Shown here: one piece after another, positions 33,862 through 42,647 of the stretch
Layout: each line of letters opens with the position of its first letter
Position numbering within the stretch: position 1 is the first letter of the stretch
NCBI GenBank assembly: GCA_030535425.1
Contig: JAUNHQ010000013.1
Coordinates: 1 to 54,874, forward strand
Direction of reading: 5' to 3'
From: Pseudomonadota bacterium
GTDB lineage: Bacteria; Pseudomonadota; Gammaproteobacteria; Burkholderiales; Burkholderiaceae_C
Length of the DNA: 54,874 nt
Notes under the pieces: model-generated
Database searches by the model: none
What the model saw: the letters and a program-made list of their open reading frames with translations, nothing else
Told to the model about the DNA's origin: nothing
Translations under genes and position numbers: made by a program

Positions 33862-35418
33862 TCAGGCCTGGGATGGGGATACGGGTTCGCTGTCTGCCGC
33901 AGGAGTTTCCGGCAGGCGCAGCCCGGCGACCAGCACGCGCGCGCCGTCCATGGCGCGCACACTCAGTCGCGCGGAACCCAGGGCTACGTGGTCGCCTACC
34001 ACTGGCGGGCGGTGCAGGGCATGGCCGATCCAGCGGCCCAGGGGCCAGTCGGCGTGGGGCGGCTCGGGCAGGCCGTAAAAGGCGCACACGTCGGCCACGG
34101 GGGTGGCGCCGTCCAGCGCAAAGTCGCCAAACACCTGGCGCTGGGCCGAAGCGTCGCCCTCATCGGGCAGGTTCACCCCCAGGCGGCGCGCGGCCCAGGC
34201 GATGGTGGAGCCTTGCAGCACCAGCGATATCAGCACCACCACAAAGGCCGCGTTGAACAGCGTGCGCGCGCCGGGCACGCCGGCCATCAGCGGAAACATG
34301 GCCAGCACAATGGGCACGGCCCCGCGCAGCCCCACCCAGGAGATGTAAAGCACCTCGCGCCGCCCGAAGCGAAACGGCAGCAGACACAGCCACACCGCCA
34401 GCGGGCGCGCCACCAGGATCAAGAACGCGGCCACGCCCAGCTTGGGCATCAGCCCGGGCAGCAGCTCCAGCGGCGTCAGCAACAGCCCCAGCAGCAAGAA
34501 CATGCAGGCCTGGCTGAGCCAGGCATAGCCGTTGAGCGCGGCCAGCGCCAGGGCCACGGCATGGGGGGCGCGGGCGCGGGCGGTCACGCCCATCACGTAC
34601 ACGGCCAAAAACCCCGAGCCGTCGGCCCAGGTGGTGGCGGCAAACACGGCCAGGCCCAGGGATACGCACAGCAGCGCCAAGATGCCATCGCCCGAGGCGC
34701 CGCCCACTTCCTGCCGGGCAAAGCGCGGCTCGATCTTGCGCAGCAGCGCAGCCAGCGCCCAGCCGACGGCCAGGCCCGCCGCGCCGCCCAGGCCGAATTG
34801 CTGCAACAAGGTTTTGATGACCCCGGCCACCGCCCCGCCCGCGCCTGCCTGCCCGCCCGCATGGGCCAGGGCAATGCCGATGAAGGCGATGGTCAGGTAC
34901 ACGGCCATGGGGTCGTTCATGCCCGACTCGATCTCCAGCGTGGCGGCCACGCGCTCGTTCAGCCGCACCCCCGAGGACTTGAGCAGGGCAAACACCGCCG
35001 CCGCATCGGTGGAGCCAACGATGGCCCCCAGCAGCATGGCCTGCGGCCATTCCAGCCGCAGCAGCAGCCAGGCGCCCAAGCCGGTCAGGGCAGCGCTGAG
35101 CACCACGCCCAGCGTGGCCAGCACCACGGCAGGCCGCAAGCCGGTGCGGAAGGTGGCCAAGTCGGTGCGCAGCCCACCGTCCAGCAAGATGACGGCCAGC
35201 GCCACGTTGCCCACCCAAAAGCTCAGGTTGACATCGTTGAAGACGATGCCGCCCGGCCCGTTTTCGCCCGCCAGAATGCCGGCGAGCAAGAACACCAGCA
35301 GGAACGAAAACCCGGCCCGGGCCGAGAACACGCCGGCCAGCAGGCTGAGAAACACCAGCAGCGCCGCCGCCAGCAGCGGCAGCACCAGCATGTCCATGGC
35401 AAGAGGCATGGCTGGCAT
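33862..35418 (-). CDS. CvrA/NhaP2-type potassium (sodium)/proton antiporter
   Basis: The protein of about 518 residues has 12 to 13 membrane helices of the CPA1 family. Signatures include VALAVILLDGGLRTDLATFR, GAIVGSTDAAAVFALL, the ion-site NERVAATLEIESGMNDPMAVYLT and YISWVGLRGAVPIVLAMFPL. A cytosolic C-terminal part of about 130 residues (RLGVNLPDEGDAS onward) looks like the regulatory domain of NhaP2. It exports K+ or Na+ in exchange for protons. The start is uncertain: ATGs occur at 35418, 35409, 35397 and 35391 with no clear ribosome site. It is divergent from dtd. Confidence 0.85.
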   Translation of the reverse strand: MPAMPLAMDMLVLPLLAAALLVFLSLLAGVFSARAGFSFLLVFLLAGILAGENGPGGIVFNDVNLSFWVGNVALAVILLDGGLRTDLATFRTGLRPAVVLATLGVVLSAALTGLGAWLLLRLEWPQAMLLGAIVGSTDAAAVFALLKSSGVRLNERVAATLEIESGMNDPMAVYLTIAFIGIALAHAGGQAGAGGAVAGVIKTLLQQFGLGGAAGLAVGWALAALLRKIEPRFARQEVGGASGDGILALLCVSLGLAVFAATTWADGSGFLAVYVMGVTARARAPHAVALALAALNGYAWLSQACMFLLLGLLLTPLELLPGLMPKLGVAAFLILVARPLAVWLCLLPFRFGRREVLYISWVGLRGAVPIVLAMFPLMAGVPGARTLFNAAFVVVLISLVLQGSTIAWAARRLGVNLPDEGDASAQRQVFGDFALDGATPVADVCAFYGLPEPPHADWPLGRWIGHALHRPPVVGDHVALGSARLSVRAMDGARVLVAGLRLPETPAADSEPVSPSQA

Positions 35419-35485
35419 TATCACGGGCTGAAGGCACTGCCCGCGCCCGGCGTTTGGGCATTCATCCGTGATTCGTTTCCAACCC

Positions 35486-35953
35486 ATGCAAGCACTGATT
35501 CAACGTGTCAGCCAGGCCAGCGTCAGCATTGGCGGGCAAATCGCCGGCCAGATCGGGCCGGGTCTGCTGGTGTTGCTGTGCGCCGAGCGCGGCGACGACA
35601 CGGCCACGGCCGACCGGCTGCTGGCCAAGCTGCTGAAGCTGCGCATCTTCAGCGACGAGGCGGGCAAGATGAACCGCAGCGTGCAGGACGTGGGCGGCGG
35701 GCTGCTCATCGTCAGCCAGTTCACACTGGCGGCAGACACTGCAGGCGGCAACCGGCCCAGCTTTACCGGAGCTGCGCCGCCGCAGGAGGGGCAACGCCTG
35801 TATGCGCATTTCGTGGCCCAGGCGCGCGCGGCGCATCCGGTGGTGGCCACGGGCATGTTTGGCGCCGACATGCAGGTGGCACTGGTCAATGACGGGCCGG
35901 TGACGATTCCGCTGCGCATGGCACCTGCGCAGGTGGCCGGTGAGCATGGGTAG
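35486..35953 (+). CDS. dtd: D-aminoacyl-tRNA deacylase
   Basis: The 155-residue protein starts [15 protein letters not shown] and contains the two active-site signatures of [11 protein letters not shown] and the Gly-cis-Pro region NDGPVTIPL. It removes D-amino acids, and also glycine from tRNA-Ala, from charged tRNAs in the cytosol. An in-frame ATG at 35468 would add six residues not seen in the family. It is convergent with ybeY, with a repeat copy between. Confidence 0.95.
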   Translation: MQALIQRVSQASVSIGGQIAGQIGPGLLVLLCAERGDDTATADRLLAKLLKLRIFSDEAGKMNRSVQDVGGGLLIVSQFTLAADTAGGNRPSFTGAAPPQEGQRLYAHFVAQARAAHPVVATGMFGADMQVALVNDGPVTIPLRMAPAQVAGEHG

Positions 35954-35974
35954 ACCAGCAGAAAGACTAGGTTT

Positions 35975-36031
35975 GCTATTTTTTTGTATAGCTTAAAACC
36001 TTGATGGATAGCGCGCAAAAGGCTTTTTTTG
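35975..36031 (-). repeat. Dispersed repeat copy 7 (AAGGG subtype), convergent junction
   Basis: On the plus strand GCTAT, T-rich loop, ATAGC, TTAAAACCTT, then GCGCGCAAAAGGC and seven T: the AAGGG subtype in reverse. It lies between the 3' ends of dtd and ybeY. The T tract follows the dtd reading direction. Confidence 0.85.
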
Positions 36032-36060
36032 TTGGGGTTTTTAAAGGGCTGGGACGGGTG

Positions 36061-36531
36061 TCAGCGGCTGGCGTAGGGGTTGTCAAAGCCCAGACGGGCC
36101 AGGATGCGGGCTTCTTCGGCTTCCATGGCGTCGGCGTCGGCGTCGCTGGTTTCGTGGTCCCAGCCCTGTGCATGCAGCGCACCATGCACGAGCAGGTGGG
36201 CGTAGTGCGCGGCCAGCGGCTTGCCCAGCGCATCGGCTTCGCTGGCGACGACGGGGGCGCACAGCACCAGATCGGCCATGAGTGCGGGGGCGCCGCTGTA
36301 GTCGAAGGTCAGGACGTTGGTGGCGTAATCCTTGCCGCGAAAGTCGTGGTTCAGGGCGCGCCCTTCTTCCGCAGCCACGATGCGCACGGTGATTTCGGCG
36401 GTGTGCACGGCAGGGCTCAGGGCGTTGCGCAGCCAGCGCATGACGTGATGGCGCGGCAGGGCGGCGCGGTGTGCGGCCACGCTGTCGAAGCGGGCGAACT
36501 GAAGGCTGAGCTGAAGCGGCGGCAAGGGCAT
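36061..36531 (-). CDS. ybeY: Endoribonuclease/16S rRNA maturation factor YbeY
   Basis: The 156-residue protein contains the zinc motif HLLVHGALHAQGWDH and the upstream phrases ITVRIVAAEEGRALNHDFRGKDYATNVLTF (split over residues about 52-82), both typical of YbeY. It acts in 16S rRNA 3'-end processing and ribosome quality control. The ATG at 36531 was chosen over an upstream TTG. The usual neighbour phoH/ybeZ is absent here; the gene lies between dtd and a bacteriohemerythrin gene. Confidence 0.93.
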   Translation of the reverse strand: MPLPPLQLSLQFARFDSVAAHRAALPRHHVMRWLRNALSPAVHTAEITVRIVAAEEGRALNHDFRGKDYATNVLTFDYSGAPALMADLVLCAPVVASEADALGKPLAAHYAHLLVHGALHAQGWDHETSDADADAMEAEEARILARLGFDNPYASR

Positions 36532-36684
36532 GGCGAAAAGGGCGAAAGGCAAACGGCGTGACGGAAATGGCGTTGTCAGCGGCTGCGGGACGGCATGTAA
36601 CAGGTGGCGGCAAGGGCTGCGAGGGTTGAGCAGTGTGAAGAATGGGTATGAAATCGTGGTTTTACGCTTTTTGAATATACGTTG

Positions 36685-36702
36685 AATGCTATCAATAGCA
36701 TT
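36685..36702. repeat. Perfect 18-bp palindrome upstream of the bacteriohemerythrin promoter
   Basis: AATGCTAT-CA-ATAGCATT, with 8-bp arms, in the AT-rich divergent region between ybeY and the bacteriohemerythrin gene. The GCTAT/ATAGC arms recall the AT hairpin of the dispersed repeat, but the GGCC and GCGC parts are missing. It may be an eroded copy or an operator. Confidence 0.5.
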
Positions 36703-36738
36703 GCATTTTCGTGTAATAAATAGGAATTAATTTTAAGT

Positions 36739-36779
36739 TTGATATGTATCAAATGCATGGAGATTTTGCTCTCCATACT
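36739..36779 (+). promoter_or_regulatory. FNR-type promoter of the bacteriohemerythrin gene
   Basis: TTGATATGTATCAA at 36739-36752 matches the FNR/ANR consensus TTGAT-N4-ATCAA at every fixed position and extends to a 16-bp palindrome. A -10-like CATACT at 36774-36779 predicts a start point near 36786, which puts the box centre at about -41, the class II activator position. The gene begins at 36824. Confidence 0.8.
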
Positions 36780-36823
36780 GCGCCACTTGTCATTGGCTTG
36801 TCATGTGCAAGAGGTGAATCGAG

Positions 36824-37333
36824 ATGGCGATTCTTCACTGGGTGCCGGAACTGGATACCGGCATTGCGGAGGTGGATGTCCAGCACCGCCGCATCGTCCA
36901 CTACATCAACAAACTGCATGGGTTGCGCCAGACGCACGAGCGGGCAGCCTTGGGGGAAGTGATTGCCGAGCTGGTGGACTACACCATTTCGCACTTTGCC
37001 TTTGAAGAGGCTTTGATGGAAAGCGCGGGCTATATCTTCAGCGTGCCGCACAAGAAAGTGCATGACTTATTTACCCGCAAGGTGGCGCAATTGCAGGCCC
37101 GTTTTGATGCGGGTGAAGATGTGACCGAGGAGTTGCACAGCATGTTGTCGCGCTGGTTGTTCAACCATATCCGCAATGAAGACCACGGCTATGTGGAGGC
37201 GGTGCGCGCTTACCAGCGCTTGGTGGAGCAAGAACGCGGCGTGGTCAAGGACAGGGTCAGGGCCGAGGTGCGGCATGAGCTGGCGCAGGCGCAGCGCCAA
37301 AAGAGCTGGCTGGCGCGCCTGCTAGGGCGGTAG
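36824..37333 (+). CDS. Bacteriohemerythrin
   Basis: The 169-residue protein has the full diiron ligand set of hemerythrins: His 21, His 57 and Glu 61 (HFAFE), His 76 and His 80 (HKKVH), His 115 and Asp 120 (HIRNED). The N-terminal W-x-P-E-L-D-T-G-I-x-x-V-D-x-Q-H start is also typical. It should bind O2 reversibly in the cytosol. A basic helical tail of about 35 residues (KDRVRAEVRHELAQAQRQK) follows the four-helix bundle. A strong AGAGGTG ribosome site precedes the ATG. The perfect FNR box upstream implies induction when oxygen is low. Confidence 0.93.
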   Translation: MAILHWVPELDTGIAEVDVQHRRIVHYINKLHGLRQTHERAALGEVIAELVDYTISHFAFEEALMESAGYIFSVPHKKVHDLFTRKVAQLQARFDAGEDVTEELHSMLSRWLFNHIRNEDHGYVEAVRAYQRLVEQERGVVKDRVRAEVRHELAQAQRQKSWLARLLGR

Positions 37334-37352
37334 GGGGCTGCGGGCAGCGTGT

Positions 37353-38456
37353 TCACGTTTCCGGGGGCATGGCCGCCGCCACTTCCTGGCCCAGCTCGAT
37401 CACGGCCATGGCGTAGTAGCTGCTCCAGTTGTATCGGGTGATGGCGTAGAAATTTTCGGTGCCGGCCACGTAGGTGGGTTCGTTGCCGGGCTGGGCAGGG
37501 TCGCCGTTTTGCAGCTCGATCAGCGCCAGCTTGCCCGGATGGGCGCTGCCGCCGCCCAGCAGCAGTGCGCCCTGGGCGCTGAAGTCGGCAGGGCTGAAGC
37601 TGGGCAGGATGTCAGGGGCCAGCAAGGCGGCCATGTGCGCGTCGGGCAGCAGGCGAACGGGGTAGTGCGTGGGCAGGCCGGGTTGCCAGCCATGGCCGAT
37701 GAAGTAGTTGGCGACGGAGCCAATGGCGTCGGCCTGGCTGTGCCAGAGGTCGATGTGGCCGTTGCGGTCGTAGTCCACGGCGTAGTTGGCCCAACTGGAG
37801 GGCATGAACTGGGGCATGCCCATGGCGCCGGCGTAGCTGCCCAAGGGGGTCAGCGGGTCGATGCCAGTGCGCTGGGCCAGGGCGAGGAACTGTTCCAGCT
37901 CGCCCTGGAAGTAGGCCTGCCGTGCGCTGGCTCGGGGGTGCTGGGCGGGAAAGTCGAAGGTGAGGGTGGCCAGCGCGTCGATGACGCGGAAGTTGCCCAT
38001 GTGGCGGCCGTAGATGGTTTCCACGCCGATGATGCCGACGATGATTTGGGCGGGCACGCCGAATTCGGCCTGTGCGCGTGCCAGTGTGGCGCTGTTGTCG
38101 CGCCAGAAGCGCACGCCGGCGCGGATGCGCACCGGGTCGATGAAGCGGCTGCGGTAGCTGCGCCAGTTGCGCGCGGTGCGTCCGCGTGCGGGGGGCAGCA
38201 TCAGGCGCGGCACGTTCGGCAAGTAGGCGGCCTGGCCCAGCATGGCGCGCACCCAGTCGCGGCCCAGGCCGCGCCGTGCGGCGATGTCGTCGGCCAGGCG
38301 CATGGCGCCGGGGTGTTCGGCGTAGGTGAATTCGGCAGCGGTTTGCGCCAGCGCGCCCGCCGTGGGCAGCCCCGTGCCCAGCAGGGCCAGGGCGGGCAGG
38401 TGGGCAGCGAAGCGGCGGCGGCTGGGCTGGCTGGGTGGGTTGGGGAGGTTGGGCAC
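37353..38456 (-). CDS. MltB-type membrane-bound lytic murein transglycosylase
   Basis: About 367 residues. A signal sequence with SRRRFAAHLPALALLGTGL is followed by the SLT_2/MltB domain: catalytic Glu in VGIIGVETIYGRHMGNFRV, then LTFDFPAQHPRASARQAYF, SYAGAMGMPQFMPSSW and DLWHSQADAIGSVANYFIGHGW. It cleaves the MurNAc-GlcNAc bond of peptidoglycan to a 1,6-anhydro end. There is no lipobox Cys, so it may be soluble in the periplasm. The start is uncertain: a GTG at 38456 just ahead of the signal sequence was taken. An ATG at 38594 would overlap the neighbouring transglutaminase gene by 65 bp. Confidence 0.85.
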   Translation of the reverse strand: MPNLPNPPSQPSRRRFAAHLPALALLGTGLPTAGALAQTAAEFTYAEHPGAMRLADDIAARRGLGRDWVRAMLGQAAYLPNVPRLMLPPARGRTARNWRSYRSRFIDPVRIRAGVRFWRDNSATLARAQAEFGVPAQIIVGIIGVETIYGRHMGNFRVIDALATLTFDFPAQHPRASARQAYFQGELEQFLALAQRTGIDPLTPLGSYAGAMGMPQFMPSSWANYAVDYDRNGHIDLWHSQADAIGSVANYFIGHGWQPGLPTHYPVRLLPDAHMAALLAPDILPSFSPADFSAQGALLLGGGSAHPGKLALIELQNGDPAQPGNEPTYVAGTENFYAITRYNWSSYYAMAVIELGQEVAAAMPPET

Positions 38457-38529
38457 AGGTAATACGGATGGGTAGGCACGCCCGGGAGTGGAGGCGGGCA
38501 AGGCGGCAAGAGGGGTGTGTCGGCAGAGG

Positions 38530-40581
38530 TCAGTTCTGGCGGGGCCAGGGCAGGCGGCGCAACTGGCGTGCCAGTGTAGCGAGGCTGGCGCCATGCGGGG
38601 TGCTCCCAGGCGCGTAGCGTTGGCGCTCCAGCGCCAGCAGCCAGTCGGCCAGGGGTGTGCGCAAGGACTCAGGCAGCGCGCTGCGGCGGACATGGTGCAT
38701 CAGCTCGCGCGGCGGCGCCTGGGCAGGCGCGTGGATGCCCGCTGCAGCCAGGCGATGGCGTGCGTTGGCCAGCAGGCGCAGCCAGGGGTCGTGCTGGCTG
38801 CGTTCCCAGCGCGCCCAAAGGGCCACGCCCAGGGCGGCGGCGGCCAGCAGGATGGCCAGCACCTTGAGCAGGTCTTGCCAGTTGGGCGCTTCAAAGCCGA
38901 GCTGGCGCATCAGGTCGAACTGGCGGGTCTGGGTGTAGTTGAGCACCCACTGGTTCCAGCGGTTGTTGATGGCTTCCCAGTTGGCGCGCAGCCAGGCCAG
39001 CGTGTCGGGGCTGAGGGTGTTCAAGGCGCCGGCCAGGGCGCCGTCGGGCGCGCGCAGGCGCTGGTACTGGCCCACGCGCCCGGGCAAAACGGCGCCAGTG
39101 GGATCCACGCGCACCCAGCCTTGATCGGCATACCAGACTTCGGCCCAGGCGTGGGCGTCGGCATTGCGCACGACCCAGTAGCTGTCCACGGGGTTGCGCT
39201 CGCCGCCCTGAAAGCCGGTGACGATGCGCGCGGGCACACCCGCAGCGCGCAGGAGGACGACGAAAGCGGAGCTGATGTGCTCGCAAAAACCGGCCTTGGT
39301 GTCGAACCAGAATTCGTCAGCACTGTGCTGCCCGGTCAGGCCAGGCTCAAGCGTGTAGGTGTAGCCGCCCGTGCGCAGGCGCTCCAGCGCGGCTTGCACC
39401 AGGGCGCGGGGGGCGTCGCTGCCCGCCTGTGCCTGCACCTGCGCTTTCAGGTCTTCGGCCAGTGCCAGCGTGCGCGGGTTAAAGCCTGCGGGCAGGCGCA
39501 GGTATTCGCGCATGTCGCGGCGCGGCCGGCCGTCCCAGTCAGCCAGGCCGTAGCGGAACTGCGGGTGGCTTTGGGCGCGGTAGCGCACTAAGTCGGTGAT
39601 GGGGCGGTAGCTGACCCACTGCATGTCCGCCGTCATGCGGGCACGCACGCTGGGCGGAAACTGTGGCGGCTGGCCCGCCACGTCCAGTGTCAGCAGCCAG
39701 GGCAGGCGGTTGGGCTCCAGCGTGATTTCGTAGCCGATGGCCGGGCCGCTGACTTGCAGATCGGCCGGGCCGGGGGCCGGGGTGGCGTTAAAGCCGTCGC
39801 TGCCGCCCCAGGCGATCCAGCGCCGGCCATCGAAGCGGCTGAGCACGGGGCCGCGAAAGTACAGATCGCGCTGTGGCGGCGGCTGGCCGTCGAATTTCAC
39901 GCGCAGGGCAATGCCGTCGTCCAGGGCCAGCTCGGCCACGCTGCCCACTTCCATTTGCGAGGACAGGCCCGTCTTGCCCTGCATGGCATCGCTGGGCATG
40001 CCCCACAGCGGTGCGAAGCGGGGGAAGAAGACGAACAGCGCCAGCATGATGGGCGCGCCCGCCAGCGCCATCTTGCCCGCCATCCAGGCCGATTCGCGCA
40101 GGGCGGGGCGGCCGACGGGGCGGTGGGCGTTGACCAGCGCCGTCAAAAGCCCCAGCAGCGCCAGCAGCATGGCGGCGGCCACCAGCAGCGACTGTGAGTA
40201 GAAAAAGTTGGTCAGCATGGCGAAAAAGCCCAGGAAGAACACCACCAGCGCATCGCGCCGGGCACGCATCTCCAGGGTCTTGAGTGCCAGCAGCACCACG
40301 ATGAGCGTGACCCCCGCATCGCGCCCCAGCAAGGTGCGGTGCGTGGCCCAGGTGGCCAGCAGTGTGACGGCCAGCAGCGCCGCCAGCCACCAGCGCGAGG
40401 GCAGGGGGCTGCCCCGCACCGTGAGCCAGCCGCGCCAGGCCAGCATACCGGCTGCCAGCGCGATGCACCACAGGGGCAGATGGGCAGCCAGCGGCAGCAC
40501 GACCCAGCCGATCACGGCCAGCAAAAACAGCGTGTCGCGCGCATCGCGCGGCAGGTGTGTCAGGCGGTCAAGCAGCTTCAT
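38530..40581 (-). CDS. TgpA-type membrane transglutaminase-like protein (DUF3488-TGase-DUF4129)
   Basis: The 683-residue protein has about six N-terminal membrane helices (DUF3488), a periplasmic transglutaminase-like domain and a last membrane helix (about 565-585) followed by a cytosolic tail. The Cys-His-Asp triad is present: Cys 433 (GFCEHISSAFVVLLRAAGVPAR), His 477 (NADAHAWAEVW) and Asp 493 (VRVDPTG). TgpA in Pseudomonas is an essential envelope protein. It is the last gene of a moxR-DUF58-tgpA operon, 16 bp after the DUF58 gene. The natural substrate is unknown. Confidence 0.9.
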   Translation of the reverse strand: MKLLDRLTHLPRDARDTLFLLAVIGWVVLPLAAHLPLWCIALAAGMLAWRGWLTVRGSPLPSRWWLAALLAVTLLATWATHRTLLGRDAGVTLIVVLLALKTLEMRARRDALVVFFLGFFAMLTNFFYSQSLLVAAAMLLALLGLLTALVNAHRPVGRPALRESAWMAGKMALAGAPIMLALFVFFPRFAPLWGMPSDAMQGKTGLSSQMEVGSVAELALDDGIALRVKFDGQPPPQRDLYFRGPVLSRFDGRRWIAWGGSDGFNATPAPGPADLQVSGPAIGYEITLEPNRLPWLLTLDVAGQPPQFPPSVRARMTADMQWVSYRPITDLVRYRAQSHPQFRYGLADWDGRPRRDMREYLRLPAGFNPRTLALAEDLKAQVQAQAGSDAPRALVQAALERLRTGGYTYTLEPGLTGQHSADEFWFDTKAGFCEHISSAFVVLLRAAGVPARIVTGFQGGERNPVDSYWVVRNADAHAWAEVWYADQGWVRVDPTGAVLPGRVGQYQRLRAPDGALAGALNTLSPDTLAWLRANWEAINNRWNQWVLNYTQTRQFDLMRQLGFEAPNWQDLLKVLAILLAAAALGVALWARWERSQHDPWLRLLANARHRLAAAGIHAPAQAPPRELMHHVRRSALPESLRTPLADWLLALERQRYAPGSTPHGASLATLARQLRRLPWPRQN

Positions 40582-40597
40582 GGTGGCGGCGCGCGGG

Positions 40598-41584
40598 TCA
40601 GCAGGTGGCCAGCGCCTGCAGGCAGCGCAGCTTTTGCGCGTGGCCGCTGGCAGGGGGGATTTCCACGCCCGGCAGGCGCAGGCCGTAGTCCAGCCCTTGC
40701 GCGTCAGCGGCCAGCACCCAGGCGGCCAGGCGCGACAGGCGCGCCTCCACATCCAGATGGCCCGCGCGGGCAAAGTCCAGCCACAGCTCCTGCTGCTGCA
40801 TCTGCATGGTGTCGCGCGTGAGCAGCTCGCCAGACTTGGCGAATTTTTTCCACACCACCAGCTTCATCGGGTCGCCCCGCTGGTACTGGCGCACGCCGTC
40901 AAACTCGCCCGCCGCGCGCGCGCCGCCAGCCACGCCGGCGCCTGCGCGCGGCTCGCCTGGGGGCAGCGGGGGCGGCAGTGCCTCGGGCTGGGGCCACACC
41001 AGCACCTGCGCTGCCGGGCGCCACACGGCCCAGACGCGGAAGGTGCCCAGCGGAAAGTGCGTTTGCGCCGTGAGCGTGGGCACGCGGTGCAGGCCGCGCC
41101 GCGCGGGCTTGAAGCTGACCTGCACCATGGCCTGCCCCTGCGCGGGCACGTCGGCAAAGGCCCAGTGCCCGGTGTCCAGCAGCGCCAGGCCAATGGCGTA
41201 GCGCGGGCTGCGGCGGGTGTTGGTGAGCTTGACGTCCAGCGTGGCCAGGCCGCCCGCAAACAGCGGCTGCGGCGGTGGCAGTTGCAGCGTCAGTCCGCGC
41301 AGTGTGCCGTGGCACACCCACATGCCCGCCGCTGCGCAACCTGCCAGCAAGAAGGTGAGCAGGTAGCCCAGGTTGAGCTGGTAGTTGATGGCGCCGATCA
41401 GCAGCACCACCAGCGTGCAGGCCAGCATCCACCCCGCGCGCGTGGGCAGGATGTAGACGTTGCCTTGCCGCAGGGTGAGCGTGTCGGTCAGCGGCAGCCG
41501 CCCATGCCACCAGGCGCGCAGCCGCGTGCGCAGGCGGGCGCGCAAGGCCCACCAGGGCAGGGCGGGGGAGGCGGTGCTGGGCAT
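40598..41584 (-). CDS. DUF58 membrane protein of the MoxR operon
   Basis: The 328-residue protein has two adjoining membrane helices (about 48-90) and a C-terminal domain with GEFDGVRQYQRGDPMKLVVWKKFAKSGEL, the DUF58 hallmark (E-F-x-x-x-R-x-Y-x-x-G-D). DUF58 proteins act with MoxR ATPases, probably as von Willebrand-like clients. It lies between moxR and tgpA on the same strand. A repeat copy occupies the 89-bp gap to moxR. Confidence 0.87.
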   Translation of the reverse strand: MPSTASPALPWWALRARLRTRLRAWWHGRLPLTDTLTLRQGNVYILPTRAGWMLACTLVVLLIGAINYQLNLGYLLTFLLAGCAAAGMWVCHGTLRGLTLQLPPPQPLFAGGLATLDVKLTNTRRSPRYAIGLALLDTGHWAFADVPAQGQAMVQVSFKPARRGLHRVPTLTAQTHFPLGTFRVWAVWRPAAQVLVWPQPEALPPPLPPGEPRAGAGVAGGARAAGEFDGVRQYQRGDPMKLVVWKKFAKSGELLTRDTMQMQQQELWLDFARAGHLDVEARLSRLAAWVLAADAQGLDYGLRLPGVEIPPASGHAQKLRCLQALATC

Positions 41585-41608
41585 GGTGGCAAGCGGGTTT
41601 TTTATAAG

Positions 41609-41665
41609 ACAAAAAAGGCCGTTTGCGCTTGTCTGTCAAGCGCAAGAAGCTATGTTTTTAATAGT
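41609..41665 (+). repeat. Dispersed repeat copy 8 (inner-palindrome subtype), inside the moxR operon
   Basis: AAAAAAGGCCGTTTGCGCTTG, then CAAGCGC forming a 7-bp stem with GCGCTTG, then AAGCTATG and AATAG. It is the best reference for the subtype and the closest relative of the copies inside glnD and the M16 gene. On the operon (minus) strand the stem is followed by a T run, so it may reduce moxR read-through into DUF58-tgpA. Confidence 0.85.
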
Positions 41666-41673
41666 AAAGGCTG

Positions 41674-42594
41674 TCAAGGCAGCGGCACGGCGTCGATCAT
41701 GGCGCGCACCTGCTCTACCGCGCCGCGCCCGGCGTCGCTGACCGGCACCATGCGGTGCGCCACGCACTGCGGCAAGATGGCTTGCACGTCATCGGGGGCC
41801 ACGTAGTCGCGTCCCTCAATCAGTGCCTGCGCGCGTGCCGCGCGCATCAGCGCAATGCCCGTGCGCGGCGACAGCCCTTGCAAGAACCACTGGCCGTTGC
41901 GCGTGGCGGCGATCAGGTCCTGCACGTAATCCAGCAGTGGCCCGGCCACGTGCACGCGGCCCACGGCCTGTTGCAGCGCGGCCAGCTCCTGCGCGTTCAG
42001 CACGGCGGGCAGCTCCTCCAGCATGTCGCGGCGGCCATTGCCCGCCAGCAGTGCGCGCTCGGCTGCGCGCTCGGGGTAGCCCAGGCTGATGCGCATCAGA
42101 AAGCGGTCCAGCTGCGATTCAGGCAGCGCATAGGTGCCCAGCTGGTCGTGCGGGTTTTGCGTGGCGATCACGAAAAACGGCCAGGGCAGCGGGCGCGTTT
42201 GGCCTTCTACCGTGACCTGCTTTTCCTCCATCGCCTCCAGCAGCGCGCTTTGCGTTTTGGGGCTGGCGCGGTTGATCTCATCGGCCAGCAGCACCTGCGA
42301 AAACACCGGACCGGGGTGAAAGATAAAGCGCTCTTGCGAGCGCTCGTACACCGACACGCCCGACAGGTCGCTGGGCATCAAGTCGGCCGTGAACTGCACG
42401 CGCGAAAACTGCAAGCCAAACGTGCGCGCCAGCGCATGCGCCAGCGTGGTTTTGCCCACACCCGGCACGTCCTCGATCAGCAGATGCCCGCCCGCCAGCA
42501 GACAGGCCACGCTGTCTTGCACCTGGGCCGGCTTGCCCGCCATCACCGTGTTAAGCTGGCCCAAAACGGCCTGGATTTTTCGTGTCACGTCCAT
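41674..42594 (-). CDS. MoxR-family AAA+ ATPase
   Basis: The 306-residue protein carries Walker A in HLLIEDVPGVGKTTLAHAL, Walker B in VLLADEINRASPKTQSALLEAM, sensor 1 in FFVIATQNPHDQLGTYALPE with LDRF and a C-terminal lid domain with LSPRTGIALMRAARA. MoxR ATPases act as chaperones in maturation of metal or envelope complexes. It is the first gene of moxR-DUF58-tgpA and is divergent from the HDAC-like gene. Confidence 0.93.
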   Translation of the reverse strand: MDVTRKIQAVLGQLNTVMAGKPAQVQDSVACLLAGGHLLIEDVPGVGKTTLAHALARTFGLQFSRVQFTADLMPSDLSGVSVYERSQERFIFHPGPVFSQVLLADEINRASPKTQSALLEAMEEKQVTVEGQTRPLPWPFFVIATQNPHDQLGTYALPESQLDRFLMRISLGYPERAAERALLAGNGRRDMLEELPAVLNAQELAALQQAVGRVHVAGPLLDYVQDLIAATRNGQWFLQGLSPRTGIALMRAARAQALIEGRDYVAPDDVQAILPQCVAHRMVPVSDAGRGAVEQVRAMIDAVPLP

Positions 42595-42647
42595 GGCGTG
42601 AAGGTAACGGATATTTCATGCCGTATCCGTCAAAAGAGGAGATGACT

